Under the pieces are notes generated by a model. It was given only the letters and a program-made list of their open reading frames with translations. It was not told where the DNA came from and ran no database searches. Made by a program: the position numbers and the translations under genes. From Candidatus Pseudobacter hemicellulosilyticus (GTDB lineage Bacteria > Bacteroidota > Bacteroidia > Chitinophagales > Chitinophagaceae), in NCBI GenBank assembly GCA_029202545.1, contig CP119311.1, forward strand, positions 744,001-808,000: a stretch of 64,000 bases of DNA, given 5' to 3'. Within the stretch, counting starts at the first letter, position 1. Every line of letters begins with the position of its first letter. Below are positions 33,659 to 42,045 of the stretch, in pieces.

Positions 33659-33666
33659 CAAAGGTA
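33659..33666 (-). promoter_or_regulatory. -7 element giving a nearly leaderless nadC mRNA
   Basis: TACCTTTG on the minus strand is followed by only GCGC before the ATG. If it is used, transcription would start at or very near the start codon. It also supports the shorter nadC start. Confidence 0.55.
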
Positions 33667-33760
33667 AGAAAAGCGGCGTTCTGTCGCTCGCCTCCGGCGA
33701 GTGAGTGGAACACCCCAGTAAGACGGGCGACTGACAGGCCGGCCGGCCCCTGGTTCGTCC

Positions 33761-33795
33761 CAAAAACAAAAAGCCCGTTGCATACACAACGGGCT
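33761..33795 (-). terminator. Intrinsic terminator of the DUF4783 gene
   Basis: The stem AGCCCGTTG / CAACGGGCT (33772-33780 and 33787-33795) has a six-base loop and a T-rich run on the minus strand (plus AAAAACAAAAA). Confidence 0.8.
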
Positions 33796-33826
33796 GAAGT
33801 CTTCAAGATAATTGAATAATGGTAGG

Positions 33827-34219
33827 TTACTCGCTTAGTTGTTCAAAACCGATTTCCTGCACTACCTGCTGGTCTCCTTTCTTCTTCATAAAAAACTTAG
33901 TGCGGAAATTGCCGTTTTTGGTCTGCAGGGTACCGATACAGAACTGAGAACCGTTCTGTTCCCCTTTGTGCTTGACCTGGAAATTCTTAACCCCGTTGCT
34001 GGTGAAAAAATCCTTGAGGATGATCTCGGCCTGGCTTTTACTATAGTTGTCATTCTTGCCAGGCAGTGAAATATCAACCCGGCTGTCAAAATACTTGGAC
34101 AGCTGGGAGGCATTCCCGCCGCGCATGGCTGTCACTACATCATCAATGGTAATGAACGGCGCAAAGGATACCAGGAAGAGCGAAAGGGCGATGGTCGCCA
34201 ATCCCAGATACTTTTTCAT
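33827..34219 (-). CDS. DUF4783 family exported protein
   Basis: A 130-residue protein with signal peptide (hydrophobic residues 5-20, likely cleaved near FAPFI) and a compact cone-shaped NTF2-like domain: ITIDDVVTAMRGGNASQLSKYFDSRVDISLPG, the YSKSQAEIILKDFF helix, and a C-terminal beta sheet (FRTKFFMKKKGDQQVVQEIGF). DUF4783 is a Bacteroidota-restricted family of unknown function, often near nadC as it is here. Probably periplasmic; binding of a small ligand is possible but unproven. Confidence 0.85.
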   Translation of the reverse strand: MKKYLGLATIALSLFLVSFAPFITIDDVVTAMRGGNASQLSKYFDSRVDISLPGKNDNYSKSQAEIILKDFFTSNGVKNFQVKHKGEQNGSQFCIGTLQTKNGNFRTKFFMKKKGDQQVVQEIGFEQLSE

Positions 34220-34370
34220 AAATCACATTGTTTTATTCTGTAATAAGCTGGCTAAAAACATGCCAAATTAACAAGACATTAAAAATAGAACCCCAGCTGC
34301 ATGAAAGGCCGCTTTTCAGGATCAACCGGCAGAAGGATTTTGGTCATGTATTTTTCACCCCTACTAATCT

Positions 34371-34378
34371 TACCTTTG
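34371..34378 (+). promoter_or_regulatory. -7 promoter element of gpmI
   Basis: TACCTTTG fits TAnnTTTG, 38 nt before the gpmI ATG. A six-codon ORF (ATG at 34381) lies in the putative leader, probably by chance. Confidence 0.5.
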
Positions 34379-34416
34379 CGATGGCTAAAGAACAAATCTA
34401 ACACAATCATTTCGTT

Positions 34417-35949
34417 ATGAAATCGAAAAAAGCAATACTGGTTATTATGGACGGCTGGGGACTTGGCAAAGTTGCATCAGCCGATGCCATTCAGCATGCC
34501 AACGTACCCTTTGTCAGCTCTCTCTATGCTAAATACCCGAATACAACCCTGATCACCTGCGGCGAACTGGTAGGATTACCCGACGGCCAGATGGGCAACA
34601 GTGAAGTGGGTCACCTCAACCTCGGCGCCGGCCGTATTGTGTACCAGGAACTTCAACGTATCAATGTTGCCGTTCGTGACGGCTCGCTCGCAAAAAACGA
34701 AGTACTGCTCAACAGCATCCGTGCTGCCAAAGCCAATAATAAACCACTCCACCTGCTGGGCCTCGTCAGCAACGGCGGCGTTCACTCCCATATCAACCAC
34801 CTGAAAGCACTGGTATCCCTCTGCGCCCAGGAAGGACTGAGCAAAGTGTATATCCATGCCTTTACGGATGGCCGTGATACTGATCCCAAGAGCGGACTCG
34901 GCTTTATCACCGAGCTGCAGCAGCACCTGGACAGCGCCAAAGTTGGCCAGATCGCTACCGTCAGCGGCCGCTATTATGCTATGGACCGCGACAAACGCTG
35001 GGAAAGGGTGAAGCTGGCCTATGACGCCCTGGTGAATGGCGTGGGCGAAACAGCCGCCGACGGCATCTCCGCTGTTCAGCAGGCTTACTCCCATAATATA
35101 ACGGATGAGTTCATCAAACCCACCGTGATCCTGGGACCTGATCAGCAACCCCTGGCGGCTATCCAGGACGGCGATGTAGCCATCTGCTTCAATTTCCGCA
35201 CTGACCGTTGCCGTGAGATCACGGAAGTACTCACACAGACAGACTTCCCCGATCAGCAGATGAAGAAGCTGTCCCTGAACTATACCACCATCACCGAGTA
35301 CGACAAGACCTTCAAGAACGTATCGGTAGTATTTGAGAACGATAACCTGAACAATACCCTCGGTGAAGTGCTGGCCGCCAACGGCAAAAAACAGATCCGC
35401 ATTGCCGAGACAGAAAAATATCCGCACGTTACTTTCTTCTTCAGCGGCGGGCGCGAAGTGCCTTTTGAAGGCGAGACCCGCATCATGAAACCTTCTCCTA
35501 AAGTAGCTACCTACGATCTCCAGCCCGAAATGAGCGCCAATGACCTGGCCGATGCCATTGTGCCCGAGATCGAGAACGAATCCGCTGATTTCATCTGCCT
35601 CAACTTTGCCAATACCGATATGGTGGGCCATACCGGCGTCTGGCCGGCAGTGGTCAAAGCAGCAGAAACAGTGGACAAATGTGTGGAACGCGTGGTAACC
35701 GCCGCCGTAGCGCATGGCTATACCGTTTTCCTCACAGCTGACCATGGCAACGCTGATTTCATGGTCAACTCAGATGGTAGCCCCAATACCGCCCACTCCC
35801 TCAATCCTGTTCCCCTTTTTGTGATCGATGCCGAATGGAAAGGCGCCGTAAAACCCGGTAAACTGGGAGATATCGCCCCCAGCATCCTGACCATGATGGG
35901 CCTGCCCATCCCGGCAGAAATGACCGGCGAAGTGCTGGTGCAGGGATAG
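34417..35949 (+). CDS. gpmI: 2,3-bisphosphoglycerate-independent phosphoglycerate mutase
   Basis: A 510-residue glycolytic enzyme of the alkaline-phosphatase superfamily interconverting 3- and 2-phosphoglycerate with two manganese ions. The metal-binding Asp (D12, VIMDGWG), the catalytic Ser (S62, GNSEVGH) and the distal metal motifs NFANTDMVGHTG and LTADHGNAD are all present. The insert domain contains DGRDTDPKSG and RYYAMDRDKRWER. Full length, monocistronic. Confidence 0.95.
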   Translation: MKSKKAILVIMDGWGLGKVASADAIQHANVPFVSSLYAKYPNTTLITCGELVGLPDGQMGNSEVGHLNLGAGRIVYQELQRINVAVRDGSLAKNEVLLNSIRAAKANNKPLHLLGLVSNGGVHSHINHLKALVSLCAQEGLSKVYIHAFTDGRDTDPKSGLGFITELQQHLDSAKVGQIATVSGRYYAMDRDKRWERVKLAYDALVNGVGETAADGISAVQQAYSHNITDEFIKPTVILGPDQQPLAAIQDGDVAICFNFRTDRCREITEVLTQTDFPDQQMKKLSLNYTTITEYDKTFKNVSVVFENDNLNNTLGEVLAANGKKQIRIAETEKYPHVTFFFSGGREVPFEGETRIMKPSPKVATYDLQPEMSANDLADAIVPEIENESADFICLNFANTDMVGHTGVWPAVVKAAETVDKCVERVVTAAVAHGYTVFLTADHGNADFMVNSDGSPNTAHSLNPVPLFVIDAEWKGAVKPGKLGDIAPSILTMMGLPIPAEMTGEVLVQG

Positions 35950-36081
35950 GAATCGGGGTTTCCCCGGAAATATGGCCGGAAAATAACTGGAAAAAAGCCG
36001 CGCTTTCCGCTGATTTTTTAGCGGCGGCGCAGCTTTTACTGCCAAAATTTGTCTAAATTACAGGGCAACCAAACGGTTATT

Positions 36082-36663
36082 ATGACCGAAGAAGCCATAC
36101 TTCAAGGCTGTTTACGTAACAACACGACTGCCCAGCGGGAGCTTTACCAGCGGTATAGCCCCAAGATGCTGTCTGTTTGTTATCGGTTTGCCCACAAACG
36201 GGAAGATGCAGAAGATATGTTGCAGGAAGGGTTTATTAAAGTATTCTCCCAGATACATACCTTCCAGAACAAAGGTGCATTTGAAGGCTGGATACGCCGC
36301 ATCATGGTTCACACCTGCATCAACCACCTGAAGAAGAACAAGAAATTCAATGAAAGCGTGGATATTATCCATGCTACCACGGTACAGGTCAGAGAGGAAT
36401 CCGTTCCCTCCATCGTACAGGCAAAACAGGTAGTGGAATGCATCCGCCTGCTGCCTATCGGTTACCGCACCGTATTAAACCTTTATGCTATCGAAGGCTA
36501 TTCGCACAAGGAGATCGCAGGGATGTTGGACATTGAGGAAAGCACCAGCCGTTCGCAGTATACGCGCGCTAAGCAAATGCTGGAAGAAATATTGGTAAAA
36601 AAGAAAATCATCCAAAAACCGAAAGAAAAGATCACCTGGCTGGGAATAGCCAGCGGTCACTGA
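36082..36663 (+). CDS. RNA polymerase sigma factor (ECF-like)
   Basis: A 193-residue sigma-70 family protein from ATG 36082 (MTEEAILQG); the frame opens at a TTG 11 codons earlier. Region 2 (about 18-90) includes REDAEDMLQEGFIKVF and GAFEGWIRRIMVHTCI. Region 4 (about 120-175) includes LPIGYRTVLNLYAIEGYSHKEIAGML, and a Lys-rich C-terminal tail follows. The next gene, 58 nt downstream, encodes a protein with an inner-membrane helix and a beta-barrel, and then a lipoprotein, suggesting an envelope-sensing circuit. Confidence 0.88.
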   Translation: MTEEAILQGCLRNNTTAQRELYQRYSPKMLSVCYRFAHKREDAEDMLQEGFIKVFSQIHTFQNKGAFEGWIRRIMVHTCINHLKKNKKFNESVDIIHATTVQVREESVPSIVQAKQVVECIRLLPIGYRTVLNLYAIEGYSHKEIAGMLDIEESTSRSQYTRAKQMLEEILVKKKIIQKPKEKITWLGIASGH

Positions 36664-36721
36664 TCCAGATCCATATATATCCAATCCTGAGAAAACTAAC
36701 CCGTACAAACATTACCAAATT

Positions 36722-38209
36722 ATGGAGCGCGGTTTTTATAATGACGATTTTGAAGAACTGATCAAGCAGAAGGCTGACCAATATAAAATGTTTCCTTCCG
36801 AGAACGTCTGGAAAGGGATCGACCGCGCCTTGCATACCCGCCGCAAATGGTACTGGGGTGGATTCCTGGCCTTCCTGGTAGGTATGGGTTACTACATGAT
36901 GATGGAACTGATGGTGCCCTCCGGCCGCAAAACAGCAGAATCCATTCAGCCCGCTTCCAATCCCACTTCTCCCACTATCAAAGAACAGTACCCGTCCAAT
37001 ACCGGACTGGTAGTGCCTTTCAATACGCCCACACGCAACAGTAAAGAACAACAACCTGCTGCACAGTCAGCCGACGCCCGGAATTTCCTGGCCAGCCTGC
37101 TGCCAGATCAGGACTTCAGTTCCGAAGATATGGAGACTGCCGGCCTGACCGCCTCCGTTCCTGTTACGGATAACGCAGCCGCAGACGCCACCGAACCGCC
37201 CGCCGACATTGTTTCCCGCGAGCTGCCCGGTCTGCTCCGGCCCGGCCGGCCCGCAACAGCCGGCGCTGACGCCCTGGAAGGCAGTTTTGTAAAACATTCA
37301 CTGCCCCAGCCCCGGATGAGCATCCAGCCCGCTTCACCGGTCAAAGCAAATAACCTGACCCCTGCACCTGACCATACTGATGCCCTGGCAGATGCCGGCC
37401 AGCAGGAAGACAGGCAACGGATCAACTGGCTCCAGGAAAAAGCCGTTTACGAGCTGACCCCGCAGCCTATACGCCGTTTCAGCTGGCAGCTGGCCTTCTC
37501 CCCCACCATGAACTACCGCAAACTGGCGGGCAGCAAAGGAAGCGGGGAATCCAATATCAGGAACCTGCCTATTGCCGCCAACCTGGTAGGCAACCCGGAT
37601 AACCTCGTCAGCCATAAACCCGCCCTCGGCTTTGAAGCAGGCAGCCATTTCTACCTGGCCGCCACCAAGAGCATCCGGCTGCGCGCAGGCCTCCAGTTCA
37701 ACTATTCCCGCTACGATATACAGGCGTTCACCTCGTATACCGCCGAGCAGGCTACCATTGCCCTCGACAATGCCAATGGCCGCCATACGCCGGACTCCCT
37801 GACCAGCTATACCAGGCTGCGTAATTTCGGGGGCGATAAGGCCGCTGAACTGCGCAACCAGTATTTCCAGCTCTCCACCCCGGTGGGCATCGAACTCCGC
37901 GTCCTGGGCGGCGAAAAACTGCAGCTTAATGTGGCCGGCACCATCCAGCCTACTTACCTGCTCAACAGGAACACTTACCTGATTACTACCGATTACAAGA
38001 ATTATACAAAAGAGCCTTCCCTCATCAGGCGCTGGAACATGAATACCGGTGCGGAGATCTTTGTGACCTACAAAACAGGCGATATCACCTGGCAGGCAGG
38101 TCCCCAGTTCCGCTACCAGCTTTTTTCCAGCTATGTTAAGGAATATCCCATCCGCGAATACCTGATGGAATATGGCATCAAGATCGGCGTCACCAAAACG
38201 CTCCGCTAA
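36722..38209 (+). CDS. Single-helix inner-membrane protein with C-terminal predicted outer-membrane barrel
   Basis: A 495-residue protein without a normal signal peptide. Residues 1-41 are cytoplasmic and charged (DDFEELIKQKADQYKMFPSE), a transmembrane helix follows (about 42-62, WYWGGFLAFLVGMGYYMMM), then about 180 residues of low-complexity Pro/Ala/Thr linker. From about 250 to the end lie alternating amphipathic strands typical of small outer-membrane barrels (SWQLAFSPTMNYRKL, YFQLSTPVGIELRVLGG, ending KIGVTKTLR). It sits directly after a sigma-factor gene. The short N-terminal part could bind the sigma factor, and the linker would be long enough to span the periplasm. This is inference; the barrel call is from strand pattern only. 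Confidence 0.6.
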   Translation: MERGFYNDDFEELIKQKADQYKMFPSENVWKGIDRALHTRRKWYWGGFLAFLVGMGYYMMMELMVPSGRKTAESIQPASNPTSPTIKEQYPSNTGLVVPFNTPTRNSKEQQPAAQSADARNFLASLLPDQDFSSEDMETAGLTASVPVTDNAAADATEPPADIVSRELPGLLRPGRPATAGADALEGSFVKHSLPQPRMSIQPASPVKANNLTPAPDHTDALADAGQQEDRQRINWLQEKAVYELTPQPIRRFSWQLAFSPTMNYRKLAGSKGSGESNIRNLPIAANLVGNPDNLVSHKPALGFEAGSHFYLAATKSIRLRAGLQFNYSRYDIQAFTSYTAEQATIALDNANGRHTPDSLTSYTRLRNFGGDKAAELRNQYFQLSTPVGIELRVLGGEKLQLNVAGTIQPTYLLNRNTYLITTDYKNYTKEPSLIRRWNMNTGAEIFVTYKTGDITWQAGPQFRYQLFSSYVKEYPIREYLMEYGIKIGVTKTLR

Positions 38210-38216
38210 CCAGCCC

Positions 38217-38828
38217 ATGTACCTGAAGATTTTACCTGCCGCCATTCTCCTGCTGGCCCTGCTGGCCTGTAAAAACAAAACGCCCCATCCCCAACACGCA
38301 GAACAGCCTTCGCCTGATTCCGCCGTTGCCGCCGGCTCCTACCTGCCGGTCCGCGATTTTATCCTCGGCGATGTCCGCCTGGTGGACTCCTTTGCCGGCG
38401 CCATCCTCCGGAAAACAGACCTGGCCGGCCGCAAGGATTCCGGTTATGTCAGCCCGCAGCAGTTCAGGGAAAAGATCAACGCCTTCCTGCCGGAAGTACT
38501 GGACTCCGCCCGCTTTGCCCGGACCTTTGAAGAAGTATCGCTGATGGATGAGACCACAAGGCTCCTGAATTTTATCTATACGGCCAGGGATACCGCGGAA
38601 ACCCTGCGTAAGGTGGTGGTCTATATAGTCCCCTCCCTGACCATTGACCAGGTAGAGACCATTTATATGGAGAAAGCCTTCCGCGACCAGGGTCAGTCCG
38701 TACAGCAGAAGCTGACCTGGAAAATGCACCAGTCCTGCAGTATCCTGACCATCCGCTATACCGGACCGGAAACGTCCGTGGTAACGCAGGAGAAACTGAT
38801 CTGGGACCCTTTTCACTTTGCAGACTAA
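38217..38828 (+). CDS. Lipoprotein of unknown function
   Basis: A 203-residue lipoprotein from ATG 38217 (signal peptide with lipobox LLALLAC, C18). The remainder is a soluble domain with no motif I recognise; it contains a YVSPQQFREKINAFLPEV helix and several short strands (VVVYIVPSLTIDQVETIYM). The gene starts seven bases after the sigma-associated barrel protein, so the two are co-expressed and may act together in the envelope. The longer frame upstream overlaps the previous gene and was rejected. Confidence 0.7.
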   Translation: MYLKILPAAILLLALLACKNKTPHPQHAEQPSPDSAVAAGSYLPVRDFILGDVRLVDSFAGAILRKTDLAGRKDSGYVSPQQFREKINAFLPEVLDSARFARTFEEVSLMDETTRLLNFIYTARDTAETLRKVVVYIVPSLTIDQVETIYMEKAFRDQGQSVQQKLTWKMHQSCSILTIRYTGPETSVVTQEKLIWDPFHFAD

Positions 38829-38875
38829 GAGCAACAGCCCTTTTTCAAATATGCCCCTGCCCCGCCGGTTCTTCG

Positions 38876-38883
38876 TAAATTTG
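38876..38883 (+). promoter_or_regulatory. -7 promoter element of uvrC
   Basis: TAAATTTG matches TAnnTTTG and ends seven bases before the uvrC ATG, implying a very short or absent leader. Confidence 0.55.
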
Positions 38884-38890
38884 CCGATCT

Positions 38891-40738
38891 ATGACAGCGC
38901 AGGAGTTTCAGCAGATAGCACATACCATCCCGGTCAACCCGGGTATTTATAAATATTATGATGCCCAGCAGGAGCTGCTCTATGTTGGCAAGGCCAAGAG
39001 CCTGCGCAAACGCGTGAGCTCTTATTTTGTCAAGACCTTCACCTCCTACAAGACCCATGAACTGGTGCAGCGCATCAAGCGGATCGATTTCACCATCGTG
39101 GACTCCGAGCAGGATGCTTTCCTGCTGGAGAACTCCCTGATCAAACAGTTCCAGCCACGTTTTAATATCAACCTGAAGGATGATAAGACCTACCCCTTCA
39201 TTGTACTCAAGAAAGAACCCTTTCCCCGCGTATTCCTCACCCGCAGCAAAATTGCCGACGGCTCGGAATACCTGGGACCTTTCACCTCCGTGGCCAAAGT
39301 AAGAGAGTTATTGGATTTTGTACGAACCAATATACAGCTCCGCACCTGCAAGCTCAACCTGAGCGATCAGAACATCAAAAAAGGCAAGTTCAAGGTCTGC
39401 CTGGAATATCATCTCGGTAACTGTAAAGGCCCCTGTGAAGGGCTGCAGACAGCCGAAGAATACCAGGACGGCCTCCTGCAACTGAAGAACATCCTCAAAG
39501 GTAACCTGCAGCCCGTGATCCAGCATTTTAAGCAGGATATGCGGGAAGCGGCGGAACACCTGGCCTTTGAGCAGGCAGAAGTGATCCGTAAGAAAATAGA
39601 ACACCTGGAACTATACCAGGCCCGCTCCGTGATTGTCACCAACCGCCTCACCAATGCGGATGTATTCTCCCTCCTGCGCGATAATGATATAGCCTATGTG
39701 AACTACCTGATGGTGCAGAACGGCACCATTGTGCAGACCCATACTTCCCAGGTGGAGACCCACCTGGACGAGCCGGATGAGGAGGTCCTGGCCTTTGCCA
39801 TCGCTCAGCTGCGGGACACGTTCAAAAGCGGCTCGCCGGAGATCGTGGTACCCTTCCCGATAGAGTATGCCGAAGCCGATGTGCTGATCACTGTGCCCAG
39901 GGGCGGCGATAAGAAAAAACTGCTGGAGCTGTCTGAAAAGAATGTCAACTATTTCCGCGAGGAGATCTATAAAAAGAAGATCCTGAAACTGGAAGGCCGC
40001 GATGATATGGAGAAGAAGAAAGTGCTGTACCAGTTGCAGGAAGACCTGCAGCTGTCCGAAGCGCCCGTGCATATTGAATGTTTCGATAACTCCAATTTCC
40101 AGGGCAGTTATCCTGTTTCCGCCATGGTCTGCTTCAGGGATGGCATACCCAGCAAAAAGGATTACCGGCATTTCAATGTAAAGACCGTGCAGGGTATCAA
40201 TGATTTTGCCACCATGAAAGAAGTGGTACACCGGCGTTATAAAAGATTGCTGGATGAACAGCAGCCCCTCCCACAGCTGGTGATCATTGACGGCGGCAAA
40301 GGCCAGCTGGGCGCGGCTTTGGAAAGCATCATTGCATTGGGTCTGCAGGGAAGCATGACCGTTGTAGGCCTGGCCAAGAACGAAGAAGAACTGTTCTTTC
40401 CCGGCGATCAGGAATCACTCAAGCTCCCTTATAACAGCGAGTCCCTGAAACTGATCCGCAGGATCCGTGATGAGGTGCACCGTTTTGGTATCACTTTTCA
40501 CCGCAAGAAAAGAAGCCAGGGCACATTCAAAAATGAACTGGAACAGATCAAAGGCATTGGTAAGAACACAGCTGATCAACTGTTGAAAACATACCGTTCC
40601 GTCAAAAAAGTAAGGGAGGTTCCGGAAGAAGAACTGAGTAAGTTATTAGGCGCTTCCAAAGCAAGGTTGGTATGGGACTATTTCCATAGACCGGGAACAG
40701 AAGAGGATAGTAAAACTACGAATCCCGATGGAGCATAA
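38891..40738 (+). CDS. uvrC: Excinuclease ABC subunit C
   Basis: A 615-residue nucleotide-excision-repair endonuclease that makes both incisions after UvrAB loading. It has an N-terminal GIY-YIG domain (VNPGIYKYYD, then LLYVGKAKSLRKRVSSYF), a central UVR motif (about 200-235, REAAEHLAFEQAEVIRKKI) and an RNase H-like UvrC domain with ECFDNSNFQGSYPVSAMVCF and VIIDGGKGQLGAAL. A helix-hairpin-helix follows (IKGIGKNTADQLL). Length is normal. Confidence 0.95.
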   Translation: MTAQEFQQIAHTIPVNPGIYKYYDAQQELLYVGKAKSLRKRVSSYFVKTFTSYKTHELVQRIKRIDFTIVDSEQDAFLLENSLIKQFQPRFNINLKDDKTYPFIVLKKEPFPRVFLTRSKIADGSEYLGPFTSVAKVRELLDFVRTNIQLRTCKLNLSDQNIKKGKFKVCLEYHLGNCKGPCEGLQTAEEYQDGLLQLKNILKGNLQPVIQHFKQDMREAAEHLAFEQAEVIRKKIEHLELYQARSVIVTNRLTNADVFSLLRDNDIAYVNYLMVQNGTIVQTHTSQVETHLDEPDEEVLAFAIAQLRDTFKSGSPEIVVPFPIEYAEADVLITVPRGGDKKKLLELSEKNVNYFREEIYKKKILKLEGRDDMEKKKVLYQLQEDLQLSEAPVHIECFDNSNFQGSYPVSAMVCFRDGIPSKKDYRHFNVKTVQGINDFATMKEVVHRRYKRLLDEQQPLPQLVIIDGGKGQLGAALESIIALGLQGSMTVVGLAKNEEELFFPGDQESLKLPYNSESLKLIRRIRDEVHRFGITFHRKKRSQGTFKNELEQIKGIGKNTADQLLKTYRSVKKVREVPEEELSKLLGASKARLVWDYFHRPGTEEDSKTTNPDGA

Positions 40739-40756
40739 AGGTCCTTAAAAAAATAA

Positions 40757-40787
40757 GGGGCCCGGATAGACATCCAGCCCCGTTTTT
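40757..40787 (+). terminator. Intrinsic terminator of uvrC
   Basis: A stem of GGGGC / GCCCC with inner GGAT / ATCC pairs is followed by GTTTTTA. Confidence 0.65.
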
Positions 40788-40939
40788 AAAATCCAATATC
40801 CTATGAAAAACCAGTGTAAAAATAATGAATCGGCACCAGAAAACAATACCCGGTATTGGGTATTTTGTAAAAAATATTCTTAAAATCAGCCAGAATCTCC
40901 TTCAGTCTTAATAGGTTATAAGGTTTGCGGAGAAAAAAG

Positions 40940-40971
40940 AAAGGCATCGTATAAATACGATGCCTTTTTTA
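40940..40971. terminator. Bidirectional terminator between uvrC and the gld operon
   Basis: The near-perfect hairpin AAAGGCATCGTAT / ATACGATGCCTTT with an AA loop is flanked by A- and T-runs. It mainly serves gldN on the minus strand. Confidence 0.85.
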
Positions 40972-40988
40972 AACAATGATTTCAGGGA

Positions 40989-42026
40989 TCAGTATGACCA
41001 GAGGTCCTGTTCGTAGTTGAAGATCTTCTCCTTGACGTTCTCTCCTTCCAGGAGCGCCAGGATCTCATCCTTCACATAACTCTGAATGAACAGGTCGTTC
41101 GGGTTGTTGATGGTAGATTTAATGATACGGCTGGAGAACATCCGGCTTTCGAACAGTTCTTCCCAGCTCATCCTTGCACCATAGTTGCGTCCGTTATACA
41201 CATCATACTTGGCAAAGGTGGCGCGCAGGTCAGGATAGTACACCCAGAAGATGGGGGTCACCGCGCGGAAGGAGCCGTCTTCATTTAAGATGGTCTTCAG
41301 CGGCGCAATACCCAGGATCCTGGTGAACATGCGGGAAGCTTCTTTATCGAATACCACATCTTCTTTGATCCAGAACCGTTCTACATTGTCCGGGTTGAAC
41401 TCCTGGACAATGATAGTATCTTTCATCAGGCCTTTGCTGCCGTCCACATCGTTTACCAGGTCTGGGATCTGGATAGGTTGAGGCTGACCTACCAGCCCAA
41501 CCGAGATCTCCTTGAAAGTGATCGGTGTGGTAAAACGGTCATCAACGGGCGAGAAAGCCGTGATGCTATCGTTCTTAATAGCGTTGAGCAGGATCATAAT
41601 GAAGCGCTGGTTGCCCAGGTCGCCATCTGCCTTATATACGAAGGGCAGGTTCATTTTTTCGTGTACGTCGATCTCTCTCCATATACGTTGAATGTAAGCC
41701 GCATCATCTTCACGCAGGTGCTCGTAGGCCAGTGGTGTCCGGTCCTTTACCAGGTTACGGTCAATGGCATTGTCGTTCCGGAGTGATGTTTTCACCGGAG
41801 CGATCTGGATATCCACTTCCGGGGGCGCCGGTTTTACCGTATCCTTTGGCGGAGCCATTGCGGCCGGATTGGCTGTGTTGTCCGTCCTGTTGCTACTGCC
41901 ACCTTTAGGTGTGGTGGTTTTGCGAACAGTTTTTTTGCGGTTCGGCTTGGTCTGTGCATCGGCCGAGTAACCGGCAAATGCCAGCACAGTGAGCAGCAAA
42001 CACAATCTGATAATACGCGTCTTCAT
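40989..42026 (-). CDS. gldN: Type IX secretion / gliding motility protein GldN (PorN)
   Basis: A 345-residue exported protein with signal peptide (LCLLLTVLAFAGYSADAQ) and a basic linker, then the GldN domain from about residue 90. That domain has YIQRIWREIDVHEKMNLPFVY, FMKDTIIVQEFNPDNVERFWIKEDVVFDKEASRM-like segments and LRATFAKYDVYNGRNYGA. With GldK it forms the periplasmic/outer-membrane ring of the type IX secretion system. It is the last of gldK-L-M-N, 19 nt after gldM. Confidence 0.93.
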   Translation of the reverse strand: MKTRIIRLCLLLTVLAFAGYSADAQTKPNRKKTVRKTTTPKGGSSNRTDNTANPAAMAPPKDTVKPAPPEVDIQIAPVKTSLRNDNAIDRNLVKDRTPLAYEHLREDDAAYIQRIWREIDVHEKMNLPFVYKADGDLGNQRFIMILLNAIKNDSITAFSPVDDRFTTPITFKEISVGLVGQPQPIQIPDLVNDVDGSKGLMKDTIIVQEFNPDNVERFWIKEDVVFDKEASRMFTRILGIAPLKTILNEDGSFRAVTPIFWVYYPDLRATFAKYDVYNGRNYGARMSWEELFESRMFSSRIIKSTINNPNDLFIQSYVKDEILALLEGENVKEKIFNYEQDLWSY

Positions 42027-42045
42027 TATTCCCTGTTTAAATTGT

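Noticed and set aside
33655..33789. 45-codon N-terminal extension of nadC
   Set aside because: Unlike the family, Arg-rich, and it would include the TACCTTTG promoter element; the ATG at 33654 gives the standard start.
34381..34401. Six-codon upstream ORF before gpmI
   Set aside because: Too short to support; likely chance occurrence in the leader.
35970..36050. Possible terminator after gpmI
   Set aside because: Only a 5-bp stem (CCGCT/AGCGG) with mismatched extension and no good T-run after it.
40803..40883. 26-codon ORF between uvrC and gldN
   Set aside because: It is short, lies between two terminators in AT-rich DNA, and has no conserved-looking features.
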